Assembly (NCBI GenBank): GCA_046703825.1
Contig: JBJKSO010000066.1
Location: forward strand, 1 to 16,324
Length of the DNA: 16,324 nt
Direction of reading: 5' to 3'
Origin: JBJKSO01 sp046703825
Lineage (GTDB): Bacteria > Chloroflexota > Dormibacteria > Aeolococcales > Bog-877
Positions within the stretch are counted from its first letter, which is position 1. Each line of letters opens with the position of its first letter. Shown here piece after piece: positions 7,786 through 14,828 of the stretch. Made by a program: the position numbers and the translations under genes. The notes below the pieces were generated by a model. That model saw only the letters and a list, made by a program, of their open reading frames with translations. It ran no database searches and was not told the origin of the DNA.

Positions 7786-8183
7786 GCGCGCCCAGGCTGG
7801 AGCCCGGGGTCGGCGTCCCGGAGCTGCGCCAGGTGATCAGCCAGGAGCGCATCAACGACTACGCCGCCGCGTCGGGTGACCACAACCCGATCCACCTCGA
7901 CCCCAAAGCGGCGGCCGCCGCCGGACTCCCCTCCACCATCGCGCACGGGCTGCTCACCATGGGTGCGACCTGCGCCAACCTGGAACGGTGGCTCGGGGGC
8001 TCGCGGTTCGTCGGCCGGGTGAGCTGCCGGTTCTCAGCCCCGCTGCCCTCCGGGAGTGAGCTCTCCTGCACCGGTCAGGTGGCCGGACTCGACGATGCGG
8101 GCGCATCGATCACCCTGGAAGCGCGGGACGGAGACGGGCGGCCAGTGCTGACCCGGGCGCAGGCGATCGTCAGGGAGTTCTGA
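7782..8183 (+). CDS. MaoC-like (R)-hydroxyacyl dehydratase (HadB-like)
   Basis: This 133-residue catalytic hydratase/dehydratase would act on 3-hydroxyacyl-ACP or enoyl-CoA thioesters. The hydratase-2 signature is plain: YAAASGDHNPIHLDP with Asp33 and His38 as the catalytic pair, followed by GLPSTIAHGLLTMG and a final strand VLTRAQAIV. The GTG start at 7782 overlaps the upstream subunit stop (GTGA) and has a G-rich ribosome site just before it. Co-translation with the FAS1-like subunit supports a HadAB heterodimer. An acyl-CoA dehydrogenase follows four bases later, so a role in fatty acid modification or degradation is as likely as one in synthesis. Confidence 0.87.
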   Translation: MSAPRLEPGVGVPELRQVISQERINDYAAASGDHNPIHLDPKAAAAAGLPSTIAHGLLTMGATCANLERWLGGSRFVGRVSCRFSAPLPSGSELSCTGQVAGLDDAGASITLEARDGDGRPVLTRAQAIVREF

Positions 8184-8187
8184 GCCG

Positions 8188-9369
8188 GTGCCGCTGGACT
8201 TCTCCCTGACCCCGGAGCAGGAGGAGATCCGCGACCTTGCCCACCGCTTCGCCGAGCAGGAGATGCGCCCGGTCGCAGCCGAGTACGACGACCGTGAGGA
8301 GACCCCCTGGGAGGTCATCCGCAAGGCGCACCAGCTAGGCCTCGGGACGGGTGCCGTGATCCCCGAGGAGTACGGCGGAGGCGGCCTCGACCCCCTCTCC
8401 GCCCTGATCGCGGCCGAGGAGATGTCCTGGGGCGACGCTGGGATCGCGGTGAGTATCTCAGCGAGCTCGCTGGCAGCGGCCGGCATCCTGGCCATGGGCA
8501 CCGAGGAGCAGAAGCGCCGCTACCTGACGGTCTTCTGCGATCCCAGCTACCCGCGCCTGGGCGCGATGGGTCTCACCGAGCCCGACTCGGGCTCGGACTC
8601 GCTTGCGCTCCGCACCACGGCCAAGGCGGTGGACGGCGGTTATCTGCTGAACGGGACCAAGCAGTTCTGCACCAACGGCGGCATAGCGGACCTCCAGGTC
8701 GTGTTCGCCACTCTCGACCGCGAACTTGGCCCGGCCGGCATCTCGGCGTTCGTGGTGGAGAAGGGCAACCCCGGTATGCGTCAGGGACGGAAGGAGCGCA
8801 AGCTCGGGGTCCGCGCCTCTCACACCGCCCAGGTCATCCTGGAGGACTGCTTCGTCGCCGCCGACGCCCGGCTGGGCTACGACCTGGCGGGCCGCAGCCA
8901 GGGCCCCGGAGCCGCCGGCGCCATGGTGATGCTGGAGGCGACCCGGCCCTCGGTGGCGGCGGCGGCGCTGGGGATCGCGCGAGCCGCCTTCGAGTTCGCC
9001 CGCGACTACTCGCTCACCCGGGAGCAGTTCGGCAAACCGATCGCCCGGCACGAGGCGATCGCGTTCAAGCTGGCCGACATGGCCACCGAGATCGACGCAA
9101 CTCGACTGCTGATCTGGCGGGCGGGCTGGCTGGTGGCGAGCGGACGCGGGTTCGCCCGGGCCGAGGGGAGCATGGCCAAGCTCAAGGCCGGCGACGTGGC
9201 AATGCGGGTGACGACGGAAGCGGTGCAGGTGCTGGGCGGCTACGGGTACATCAAGGAGTACCCGGTGGAGCGCTGGATGCGCGACGCCAAGATCTACCAG
9301 ATCTGGGAGGGCACCGCCGAGATCCAGCGCCTGGTGATCGCCAGGGCGATCTTGGGAGTTCGCCTCTAG
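8188..9369 (+). CDS. Acyl-CoA dehydrogenase
   Basis: This 393-residue flavoenzyme would oxidise an acyl-CoA to the trans-2-enoyl-CoA with FAD, passing electrons to ETF. The N-terminal helical domain begins with the usual LDFSLTPEQEEIRDLAHRFA. The flavin-binding region has GAMGLTEPDSGSD, and the C-terminal domain has the QFGKPIARHEAIAFKLADM block, VLGGYGYIKEYPVERWMRDAK and YQIWEGTAEIQRLVIAR. The catalytic glutamate is the one in WEGTAEIQ, as in short- and medium-chain enzymes. The GTG start is four bases after the HadB-like stop, with GGGAG upstream. Placed after the dehydratase pair it would supply or consume enoyl substrates. Chain-length preference is not assignable. Confidence 0.93.
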   Translation: MPLDFSLTPEQEEIRDLAHRFAEQEMRPVAAEYDDREETPWEVIRKAHQLGLGTGAVIPEEYGGGGLDPLSALIAAEEMSWGDAGIAVSISASSLAAAGILAMGTEEQKRRYLTVFCDPSYPRLGAMGLTEPDSGSDSLALRTTAKAVDGGYLLNGTKQFCTNGGIADLQVVFATLDRELGPAGISAFVVEKGNPGMRQGRKERKLGVRASHTAQVILEDCFVAADARLGYDLAGRSQGPGAAGAMVMLEATRPSVAAAALGIARAAFEFARDYSLTREQFGKPIARHEAIAFKLADMATEIDATRLLIWRAGWLVASGRGFARAEGSMAKLKAGDVAMRVTTEAVQVLGGYGYIKEYPVERWMRDAKIYQIWEGTAEIQRLVIARAILGVRL

Positions 9370-9373
9370 GGAT

Positions 9374-10129
9374 TCAGGGCACCTGCCCCGCCCCGAGCTT
9401 GTGGATGACGTCGAGCAGGCTGACCGGGTGCGCCGGGGCGTCGATCCGGATCCGGGCCCGGAAGTGGTCCAGGTTCACCGTGCCACTGTGGGGCCGCGCC
9501 ATGCGCAGCGGATAGGGGGCGCCGTTGGCCGCCACGTAGACGGTGCCCAGCTTGGGGACCGACACCGCCACCGTCTGCTGCCCCAACACCGAGCGCGGGC
9601 CTAGCCGCCGAGCACCGGTGCCGTGCGCCTTCAGGACGGCGGCCACCGCGATCGCAGAGGTCAAGCTGCCGAAGGCCTGAGTGAGTTGTTGGGCCATGGG
9701 GTCGTTGGCGGGGATGGAGACCCAGCGCCCGTCAAGCAGGGGTGCCAGCACCCCGCCGCCCACCTGTTTCCAGAGGGTGCGGCTGAGCAGGTAGTCGGTG
9801 CCGTGCACCTCGGTGAAGCTGAAGCTGGTCGAGCCGAGCTGAAACCAGCCCCGACCGCGATTCGGACCGCCGGCCCAAAAGTCCACCCGGCCGCTCTGGC
9901 CGGAGACCTCGATGCTGCCCGACAAATGGAAGCTCTGCGCATGGGCCAGGGCGGTCGCGGACCTGCTGAGGATGGTCTGCGCCGAGGCGCGCAAAAGGCC
10001 GTTCCCGCCGCAGGAGGAGAGCGCGCAGCCCAGTGTAATCCAGGCGGCGGCGAAAAGGGCCGCGACCTGATACCGGGGCCGTCCGGCGAGCCGAGCGAGG
10101 TGTGGGCGAAGACTGGCTGAGCCTGGCAG
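9374..10129 (-). CDS. LppX/LprG-like lipoprotein, probable CTG start
   Basis: This 251-residue lipoprotein resembles the LppX/LprAFG family, which carries lipids or glycolipids across the envelope in actinobacteria. The body has the LolA-like pattern: a long N-terminal helix (SAQTILSRSATALAHAQSFHL, read in two pieces), then repeated beta strands such as GSIEVSGQSGRVDFWAGG and LLDGRWVSIPAND. The first ATG/GTG/TTG in frame is TTG 9994, but the frame upstream encodes an obvious lipoprotein signal: basic RPHLARLAGRPRYQ, hydrophobic VAALFAAAWITLGCALSS, then Cys40. No ATG, GTG or TTG precedes it, whereas CTG at 10129 has AAAGGAG ten bases upstream. I therefore annotate a CTG start. Its start region is back to back with the SDR promoter, and it converges on the acyl-CoA dehydrogenase (four-base gap). 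Confidence 0.72.
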   Translation of the reverse strand: MPGSASLRPHLARLAGRPRYQVAALFAAAWITLGCALSSCGGNGLLRASAQTILSRSATALAHAQSFHLSGSIEVSGQSGRVDFWAGGPNRGRGWFQLGSTSFSFTEVHGTDYLLSRTLWKQVGGGVLAPLLDGRWVSIPANDPMAQQLTQAFGSLTSAIAVAAVLKAHGTGARRLGPRSVLGQQTVAVSVPKLGTVYVAANGAPYPLRMARPHSGTVNLDHFRARIRIDAPAHPVSLLDVIHKLGAGQVP

Positions 10130-10135
10130 GGCGGC

Positions 10136-10141
10136 TAAACT
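10136..10141 (+). promoter_or_regulatory. -10 box of the SDR gene
   Basis: TAAACT ends nine bases before the ATG at 10151. The start point would fall at or within three bases of that codon, so the mRNA is nearly leaderless. The element overlaps the ribosome binding site of the divergent lipoprotein gene on the other strand. Confidence 0.4.
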
Positions 10142-10150
10142 CCTTTGAGG

Positions 10151-10990
10151 ATGGCCATGTTTGATCTTAGCGGCAAGGTCGCGGTGGTTACCGGGGCTTC
10201 CCGGGGGCTGGGGCGCGCCGACTCCCTGGCGCTGGCGCGCGCCGGCGCCGATGTCGCGGTGACCGACATCCTGGTGGAGTCCGACCCGGCGATGGAGCAG
10301 ACCGCCGAGCGCACCTCCAGTGTTCTTGCCCAGGTGATGGCGTCACAGGGCGTGGTCTACGCCGAAAGCACGGCCGAGGAGATCCGCCAAATGGGCCGCC
10401 GGTCGATGGCGCTGAAGATGGACGTCACCGACCGCAACCAGGTCTCCGAGGTTATCGGCCAGGTGGTGGATCAGTTGGGCGGCATCGACATCTTGGTCAA
10501 CAACGCCGGAACCCTGGACCACATGAGCCAGATCGGCGATCAGTCGCCCGAGCTCTGGGCGCGCGACCTGCGCGTCAACCTGACCGGAGCCTTCAACTGC
10601 ACCCAGGCGGTCTGGCCGCACATGAAAGCCCGCAACTATGGACGCCTGATCTACATGTCTTCCGTCGCCGGAACACTGGGAGGGTTCGGCCAGGCGAGCT
10701 ACAGCACCACCAAGGCTGGGTTGATCGGATTGATGCGTTCGATGGCGCTGGAGGGTGCGCGTCACGGAATCACCAGCAATGCCATAGTGCCGGGGATCAT
10801 CGCCACCGAGGCGTTCAAGGTGAGCGGCCCGTCGATGATCGAGCGCATGGTGCTGCGGACGGCGATGCGCGCCCCGGGGCAGCCGGATGATGTCGCCCAC
10901 GCGATTTGCTTCCTGGCCAGCCCGGAAGCCAGCTACATCACCGGGGTAGCCCTGCCGGTGGCGGGCGGTATCGACCTGTTTACGTTCTGA
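10151..10990 (+). CDS. Short-chain dehydrogenase/reductase (FabG-like)
   Basis: This NAD(P)-dependent oxidoreductase of about 279 residues has a complete classical SDR set: the TGASRGLGRA dinucleotide-binding glycine motif near residue 16, NNAG, the catalytic Ser in MSSVAG, YSTTK with Tyr and Lys, and a PG motif in IVPGIIATEAF. The C-terminal ITGVALPVAGGIDLF is typical of FabG/3-oxoacyl reductases. An insertion between the first and third strands (about 40-85) makes it longer than FabG (about 245), as in many SDRs of actinobacterial lipid or steroid pathways. Start choices are TTG 10145, ATG 10151 and ATG 10157; GAGG six bases before 10157 makes that start equally possible. Its neighbours suggest a hydroxyacyl or ketoacyl substrate, which is inference. 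Confidence 0.88.
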   Translation: MAMFDLSGKVAVVTGASRGLGRADSLALARAGADVAVTDILVESDPAMEQTAERTSSVLAQVMASQGVVYAESTAEEIRQMGRRSMALKMDVTDRNQVSEVIGQVVDQLGGIDILVNNAGTLDHMSQIGDQSPELWARDLRVNLTGAFNCTQAVWPHMKARNYGRLIYMSSVAGTLGGFGQASYSTTKAGLIGLMRSMALEGARHGITSNAIVPGIIATEAFKVSGPSMIERMVLRTAMRAPGQPDDVAHAICFLASPEASYITGVALPVAGGIDLFTF

Positions 10991-10994
10991 TCGC

Positions 10995-11021
10995 AATCCG
11001 GGCCGTGGTTCAGGCCGGATT
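10995..11021 (+). terminator. Hairpin after the SDR gene
   Basis: AATCCGG and CCGGATT form a seven-pair stem, extended by a bulged GCC/GGC, starting four bases after the SDR stop codon. The 3' side continues TTGCTT, a short T-rich tail. It fits an intrinsic terminator separating the SDR from the zinc-ribbon gene. Confidence 0.5.
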
Positions 11022-11032
11022 TGCTTGCCCCC

Positions 11033-11041
11033 TGCTATAGT
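11033..11041 (+). promoter_or_regulatory. Extended -10 promoter of the zinc-ribbon gene
   Basis: TGCTATAGT matches the extended -10 form (TG-N-TATAAT with five of six hexamer bases). A -35 box is not evident, as is usual for extended -10 promoters. Transcription would begin near 11048, leaving a leader of about 77 bases. Confidence 0.55.
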
Positions 11042-11124
11042 GGCGGCCGCCAGACACAGTTGCGGGCGGCGATTCAAGGCACGACCGAGTGGTCCTGGCT
11101 GGAAGTCTTTGGAGGATGCTCGGA

Positions 11125-11436
11125 TTGAGCCTCGCCGACACTACCTTGACCTGCCGCGAGTGCGGGCAAGAATTCATCTTTACTGCGGGAGAGCAGCAGT
11201 TCTATCAGTCCAAGGGGCTGATGAACCAGCCAAGCCGCTGCCAGCCCTGCCGTCAGCTGGCTAAGGCGGCTCGGCAGGGCGGGGGCGGGATGAACGGTGG
11301 TCCCAGGGCACCGCGCGCGATGTACGACGTGGTGTGCGCCGACTGCGGGACCGTTACCCAGGTACCGTTCCAGCCCAAGTACGACCGCCCCGTCTACTGC
11401 AGCGCCTGTTTCGAGAACCACAAAGCCGCACGCTAG
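11125..11436 (+). CDS. Double zinc-ribbon protein (zf-trcl plus CxxC-x17-CxxC)
   Basis: This 103-residue protein has two four-cysteine zinc-binding modules. The first, C10-R-E-C13 with C39-Q-P-C42, surrounds EFIFTAGEQQFYQSKGLMNQP, read here as EFIFTAGEQ and FYQSKGLMN, the hallmark of the probable zinc-ribbon (zf-trcl) family. The second, C71-A-D-C74 followed after exactly 17 residues by C92-S-A-C95, is the CxxC-x17-CxxC domain. A Gly-rich linker joins them. The TTG start at 11125 gives the family-typical SLADTTLTC opening and has GGAGG nine bases upstream; ATG 11116 abuts that site and is too close. Function is unknown; small proteins of this type are thought to bind nucleic acid or act with the transcription or translation machinery. 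Its TAG stop shares CTAG with the convergent CinA-like gene. Confidence 0.85.
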   Translation: MSLADTTLTCRECGQEFIFTAGEQQFYQSKGLMNQPSRCQPCRQLAKAARQGGGGMNGGPRAPRAMYDVVCADCGTVTQVPFQPKYDRPVYCSACFENHKAAR

Positions 11437-12209
11437 CCTGAGCTGCTTCCGGGAGCCCGCCGCCCCAGGGTGGCCAGTGCCAGCTCCAGCCGGCTTCGGT
11501 CGGCGGCGCTGGCGCGGATGACAAGCCGTCCACGGCCCTGGGGATAGGATCCGAAGCGCACGTCCGGGTACTCCTGCTCGAGTTCGAGCAGGAGCGGGAA
11601 GAAGCGCGACTCCGGTATGTCCTGAAACTCAAGCTGCTGGTATTTGCGAGCAGCTTCGCCGGCGCAGAAGACCGGTATCACCTCCTGCGCGGCTGCCTCC
11701 CTGAACTCCGTGGGCACACCCGGAAGCGCGAAGAGCCATCGCTCCGGCGTCAGCGGCACCGCCAGCGGCGGTGCGCTGCCGACCGGGTTCTGCAACACGA
11801 TCGCTCCCTGCGGCACCAGCGCCATCTTGAGCGTGCCCGGGTTGGGCTCGGGGCTGGGCAGCCGGCCCTCGCGGTAGCGCCGCTCCACCGTGGCCCGTAT
11901 GTGGGCCAAAGCCGTGGGCTCCTCCACCAAGGGCACCTGCAGCAACCTGGCCAGCGCCGCCATGGTGCGGTCGTCCGGGGTGGGCCCCAGCCCCCCGCAG
12001 CAGAAGATCCGGTCGGGTGGCCCGCTCCGCGCCCGGGACAGCTCCTCGACGATCTGGTCCTCGTCGTCGGCGACCACCGAGATGCGAGAGCAGGGGTAGG
12101 GGGTGGCGCTCAGCTGCTGTGCCAGCCAAGAGGAGTTGGTGTCAACCGTGTGTCCGGAGAGGATCTCGTCGCCCACAGTCACAATCCAGCTGCCCGCCCC
12201 GCCCTGCAT
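11433..12209 (-). CDS. CinA N-terminal (molybdopterin-binding-like) domain protein
   Basis: This 258-residue protein carries the MoCF/CinA-N domain that in full-length CinA acts as an ADP-ribose/COG1058-type pyrophosphatase. Characteristic parts are VTVGDEILSGHTVDTNSSWLAQQL near the N-terminus (in two pieces, GDEILSGHTVDTN and SWLAQQL), GGLGPTPDDRTMAALA around residue 72-87, then NPGTLKMALVP and LFALPGVPTEF. The C-terminal nicotinamide-nucleotide amidase domain of typical CinA (about 400 residues) is absent, so this is the short form. The ATG at 12209 lies six bases after a TAAGGT -10 box and has no ribosome site, hence a leaderless message. It is convergent with the zinc-ribbon gene and divergent from the pyrophosphatase gene. 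Confidence 0.87.
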   Translation of the reverse strand: MQGGAGSWIVTVGDEILSGHTVDTNSSWLAQQLSATPYPCSRISVVADDEDQIVEELSRARSGPPDRIFCCGGLGPTPDDRTMAALARLLQVPLVEEPTALAHIRATVERRYREGRLPSPEPNPGTLKMALVPQGAIVLQNPVGSAPPLAVPLTPERWLFALPGVPTEFREAAAQEVIPVFCAGEAARKYQQLEFQDIPESRFFPLLLELEQEYPDVRFGSYPQGRGRLVIRASAADRSRLELALATLGRRAPGSSSG

Positions 12210-12215
12210 GGCATG

Positions 12216-12221
12216 ACCTTA
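12216..12221 (-). promoter_or_regulatory. -10 box implying a leaderless cinA-like mRNA
   Basis: TAAGGT (minus strand) ends six bases before the ATG at 12209. No Shine-Dalgarno sequence precedes the ATG. The hexamer is only a moderate match, but its spacing repeats that of the LysE, HadA-like and Fur genes. Confidence 0.35.
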
Positions 12222-12281
12222 GCCGTCACCCGCCAGTGGCCGCCGGGGGTCGCCTCCGCGGCCCGGCTCGAACTGGGGGCC

Positions 12282-12311
12282 TGGAAGCAGTGCCGCCCGC
12301 AACGCTATAAT
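12282..12311 (+). promoter_or_regulatory. Promoter of the membrane pyrophosphatase gene
   Basis: A perfect TATAAT at 12306-12311 is preceded, across an 18-base spacer, by TGGAAG (12282-12287), a weak -35. Transcription would start near 12318, giving a leader of about 83 bases that contains GGAGG at 12385-12389, eleven bases before the ATG. Confidence 0.6.
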
Positions 12312-12400
12312 CCCCCGGCTCCGGCTTTGAAATTCGGCACGCCGCCGCGAGCCACTGCCCTAAGACGTGTGCCGCCGCGCGGCTGGAGGACCTCGGGGGA

Positions 12401-14443
12401 ATGAATCGAACCATCCTGATCCCGGTGCTGATCTCCGGGCTGCTAGCGATCGGCTACGGCCTGGTGCTGACCCGCTGGGTGATGCGCCGTTCCTCCGGCA
12501 ATGCGCGCATGCAGGAGATCGGCCAGGCAATCCGAGAGGGGGCTTCGGCCTACCTCAACCGCCAGTACATCATCATCGCCCTGATCGGTCTGGGGATCGC
12601 CGTGCTGCTGGCGCTCGGCGGTTTCTTGAACAGCGCGCTGGGCTGGAAGACCGCTTTGCTCTTCGTCTTCGGCGCCTCCTTGTCCGCGGCCGCCGGCTAC
12701 GTCGGCATGAACGTGTCGGTGCGCAGCAACTACCGCACCGCGGAGGCGGCCCGGGGCGGCATTGGTCCCGCGCTCCGGGTGGCCTTCAACGGTGGCGCCG
12801 TCACCGGTCTGTTCGTGGTCGGTTTCGGCATTCTTGGAGTGACCATCTCCTTTTGGATGCTCGACAAGCCGCAGGCCATCGTCGGGCTGGCCTTCGGAGC
12901 ATCCCTGATCTCCGTCTTCGCCCGCCTGGGCGGGGGGATCTACACCAAGGCGGCTGACGTGGGCGCCGACCTGGTGGGAAAGATCGAGGCCGGAATCCCC
13001 GAGGACGACCCCCGCAACCCGGCGGTGATCGCCGACAACGTCGGCGACAACGTCGGCGACTGCGCGGGCATGGCGGCGGACCTCTTCGAGACCTACGCCG
13101 TAACCTCGGTGGCAGCGATGCTGCTCGGCGGCCTGACCTTTCACAGCTTCGCGCTCACCGTTTACCCGCTGATCCTCGGCGCAATCAGCATCGTGGCCTC
13201 GATCCTCGGGACCTTCTTCGTGCGCGTCGGGCGCAACGGCTGGATCATGGGCGCCCTCTACCGGGGCCTGATCGGCGCCGGGGTTCTGGCCATCCTGGGC
13301 TTTCTCGGCGCCACCTTGGGTCTGAGCGGTAGCGGCGCCATCACCGCCAAGGTGCTGGGCCACCCGGTGATCAACCTGTTCTGGTCCGGTGTCGTCGGGA
13401 TTCTCATCACCGTGCTGATCGTGGCCATCACCGAGTACTTCACCGGCTCCCAGTTCGGCCCGGTGCGGCTGATCGCGCGCTCATCTCTGACCGGCCACGC
13501 CACCAACATCATCTCCGGGCTGGCGGTGGGCCTGGAGGCCTCGGCGCTCCCGGTGTTCATCATCGGGGTGGGCATCCTGATCGCCTACGGGCTGGCCGGG
13601 CTCTACGGGATCGCCGTCGCAGCGATGGCGCTGCTCAGCATGGTTGGGATCGTGGTGGCGATCGACGCCTATGGCCCGATCACCGACAACGCCGGTGGCA
13701 TCGCCGAGATGGCCGAGCTCCCCGAGTCGGTGCGCGAGGTGACCGATCCCCTGGACGCGGTGGGCAACACCACCAAGGCCGTCACCAAGGGCTACGCGAT
13801 CGGGTCAGCGGCGCTGGCGGCGCTGGTGCTCTTCGCCGGCTACACCGAGACGCTGGGCAGCCACCACTTCAACTTCAGCCTCAGCAACCCGCGCATCATC
13901 GTCGGGCTGCTCTTCGGCGGCATCCTGCCCGTGCTCTTCGCCTCGCTGTCGATGCAGTCGGTGGGACGGGCCGCCGGCGGCGTGGTCGAGGAGGTGCGCC
14001 GTCAGTTCCGCGAGATCCCGGGGATCATGGAGGGAACCGGCCGGCCCCTTTACGGCCGCTGCGTCGCCATCGTCACCGCCGCCGCCCAGCGCGAGATGAT
14101 CCTGCCGGGGGCGATCCCGGTGGTGGCGCCCTTGCTGGTTGGGTTCATCCTGGGACCGGCGGCGCTGGGCGGGATGCTGATCGGCACCATCGTGGTCGGT
14201 CTGTTCGTCGCCCTGCAGATGACCTCCGGCGGAGGCGCCTGGGACAACGCCAAGAAGTTCATCGAGGAGGGCAACTACGGCGGCAAGGGGACCGAGGCCC
14301 ACGCCGCCGCCGTCACCGGTGACACGGTGGGCGACCCGTGCAAGGACACCGCCGGCCCGGCGATCAACCCCATGATCAAGGTGGTCAACATCATCGCCAT
14401 CCTGATCGCGCCGCTCATCACCACCTCCTATCTGCTTCACTGA
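12401..14443 (+). CDS. hppA: K+-independent membrane proton-pumping pyrophosphatase
   Basis: This 680-residue integral membrane protein couples pyrophosphate hydrolysis to ion pumping across the cytoplasmic membrane. Signature elements are the substrate loop GGGIYTKAADVGADLVGK, the acidic EDDPRNPAVIADNVGDNVGDCAG region, the EMAELPESVREVTDPLDAVGNTTKA block (given in part) and the C-terminal TGDTVGDPCKDTAGPAINP. About 15-16 hydrophobic segments fit the family's 16-helix fold and the length is normal. Lys459 in GNTTKAVTKG, with Thr three residues later, is the hallmark of the K+-independent class (K+-dependent enzymes carry Ala), which pumps protons. It saves energy by using PPi from biosynthesis. 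A small coiled-coil protein gene follows 31 bases downstream and may be cotranscribed. Confidence 0.96.
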   Translation: MNRTILIPVLISGLLAIGYGLVLTRWVMRRSSGNARMQEIGQAIREGASAYLNRQYIIIALIGLGIAVLLALGGFLNSALGWKTALLFVFGASLSAAAGYVGMNVSVRSNYRTAEAARGGIGPALRVAFNGGAVTGLFVVGFGILGVTISFWMLDKPQAIVGLAFGASLISVFARLGGGIYTKAADVGADLVGKIEAGIPEDDPRNPAVIADNVGDNVGDCAGMAADLFETYAVTSVAAMLLGGLTFHSFALTVYPLILGAISIVASILGTFFVRVGRNGWIMGALYRGLIGAGVLAILGFLGATLGLSGSGAITAKVLGHPVINLFWSGVVGILITVLIVAITEYFTGSQFGPVRLIARSSLTGHATNIISGLAVGLEASALPVFIIGVGILIAYGLAGLYGIAVAAMALLSMVGIVVAIDAYGPITDNAGGIAEMAELPESVREVTDPLDAVGNTTKAVTKGYAIGSAALAALVLFAGYTETLGSHHFNFSLSNPRIIVGLLFGGILPVLFASLSMQSVGRAAGGVVEEVRRQFREIPGIMEGTGRPLYGRCVAIVTAAAQREMILPGAIPVVAPLLVGFILGPAALGGMLIGTIVVGLFVALQMTSGGGAWDNAKKFIEEGNYGGKGTEAHAAAVTGDTVGDPCKDTAGPAINPMIKVVNIIAILIAPLITTSYLLH

Positions 14444-14474
14444 TCCAGCAGGCTCCCAGCCCAGGAGCGTCAGG

Positions 14475-14828
14475 TTGCAAGACACCGAACAGGCCGAGTA
14501 CCTCGAGGAAATCGCCGACCTCAAGGCCAAGCTCAACCGGCTGGAGGAAGAGCAGGGCGACCCCGAGCTCATCGAGGAGTACGCGACCGAGGTGAGAATC
14601 CTTGCCGCGTTGCTGGCGGCCGCCCGCCAGCTGGCCGAAGAGCTCCGGCTGGAGCCCGACCTCTCCGACCGGCTGCGCATGCGCGGCTTCTCCCCCACCC
14701 TTTTCCGCGATGTCTACGCCTTCGTCTACGACAGCTCCCTGGAGCTGGACGCGCAGGGCCTCGACTTCGCTCGCGCCGTCGAGCGCACCAACTACTCCGG
14801 GCTGCTGACCCTGACCGAGCCGGACTAG
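14475..14828 (+). CDS. Small acidic coiled-coil protein of unknown function
   Basis: I do not recognise this 117-residue protein. The first half (about 1-65) is strongly helical and charged with heptad-like Leu/Ile/Ala spacing (EYLEEIADLKAKLNRLEEEQ, then EVRILAALLAAARQLAEEL), which suggests a coiled coil. The second half (RMRGFSPTLFRDVYAFVYDS and the following DARAVERTNYSGLL-like tail) has conserved-looking aromatic residues and may be a small globular part. There is no signal peptide, membrane segment or cysteine motif. The TTG start at 14475 is supported by AGGAG seven bases upstream. It lies 31 bases after the pyrophosphatase stop, and its own TAG shares CTAG with the convergent Fur-family gene. 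Codon use resembles the neighbours, so it is a real resident gene, not noise. Confidence 0.75.
   Translation: MQDTEQAEYLEEIADLKAKLNRLEEEQGDPELIEEYATEVRILAALLAAARQLAEELRLEPDLSDRLRMRGFSPTLFRDVYAFVYDSSLELDAQGLDFARAVERTNYSGLLTLTEPD

Noticed and set aside
12443..13363. A 306-residue minus-strand frame opposite hppA
   Set aside because: The product is a Gln/Gly/His/Asp-rich antisense translation of the pyrophosphatase; no ribosome site or domain supports it.
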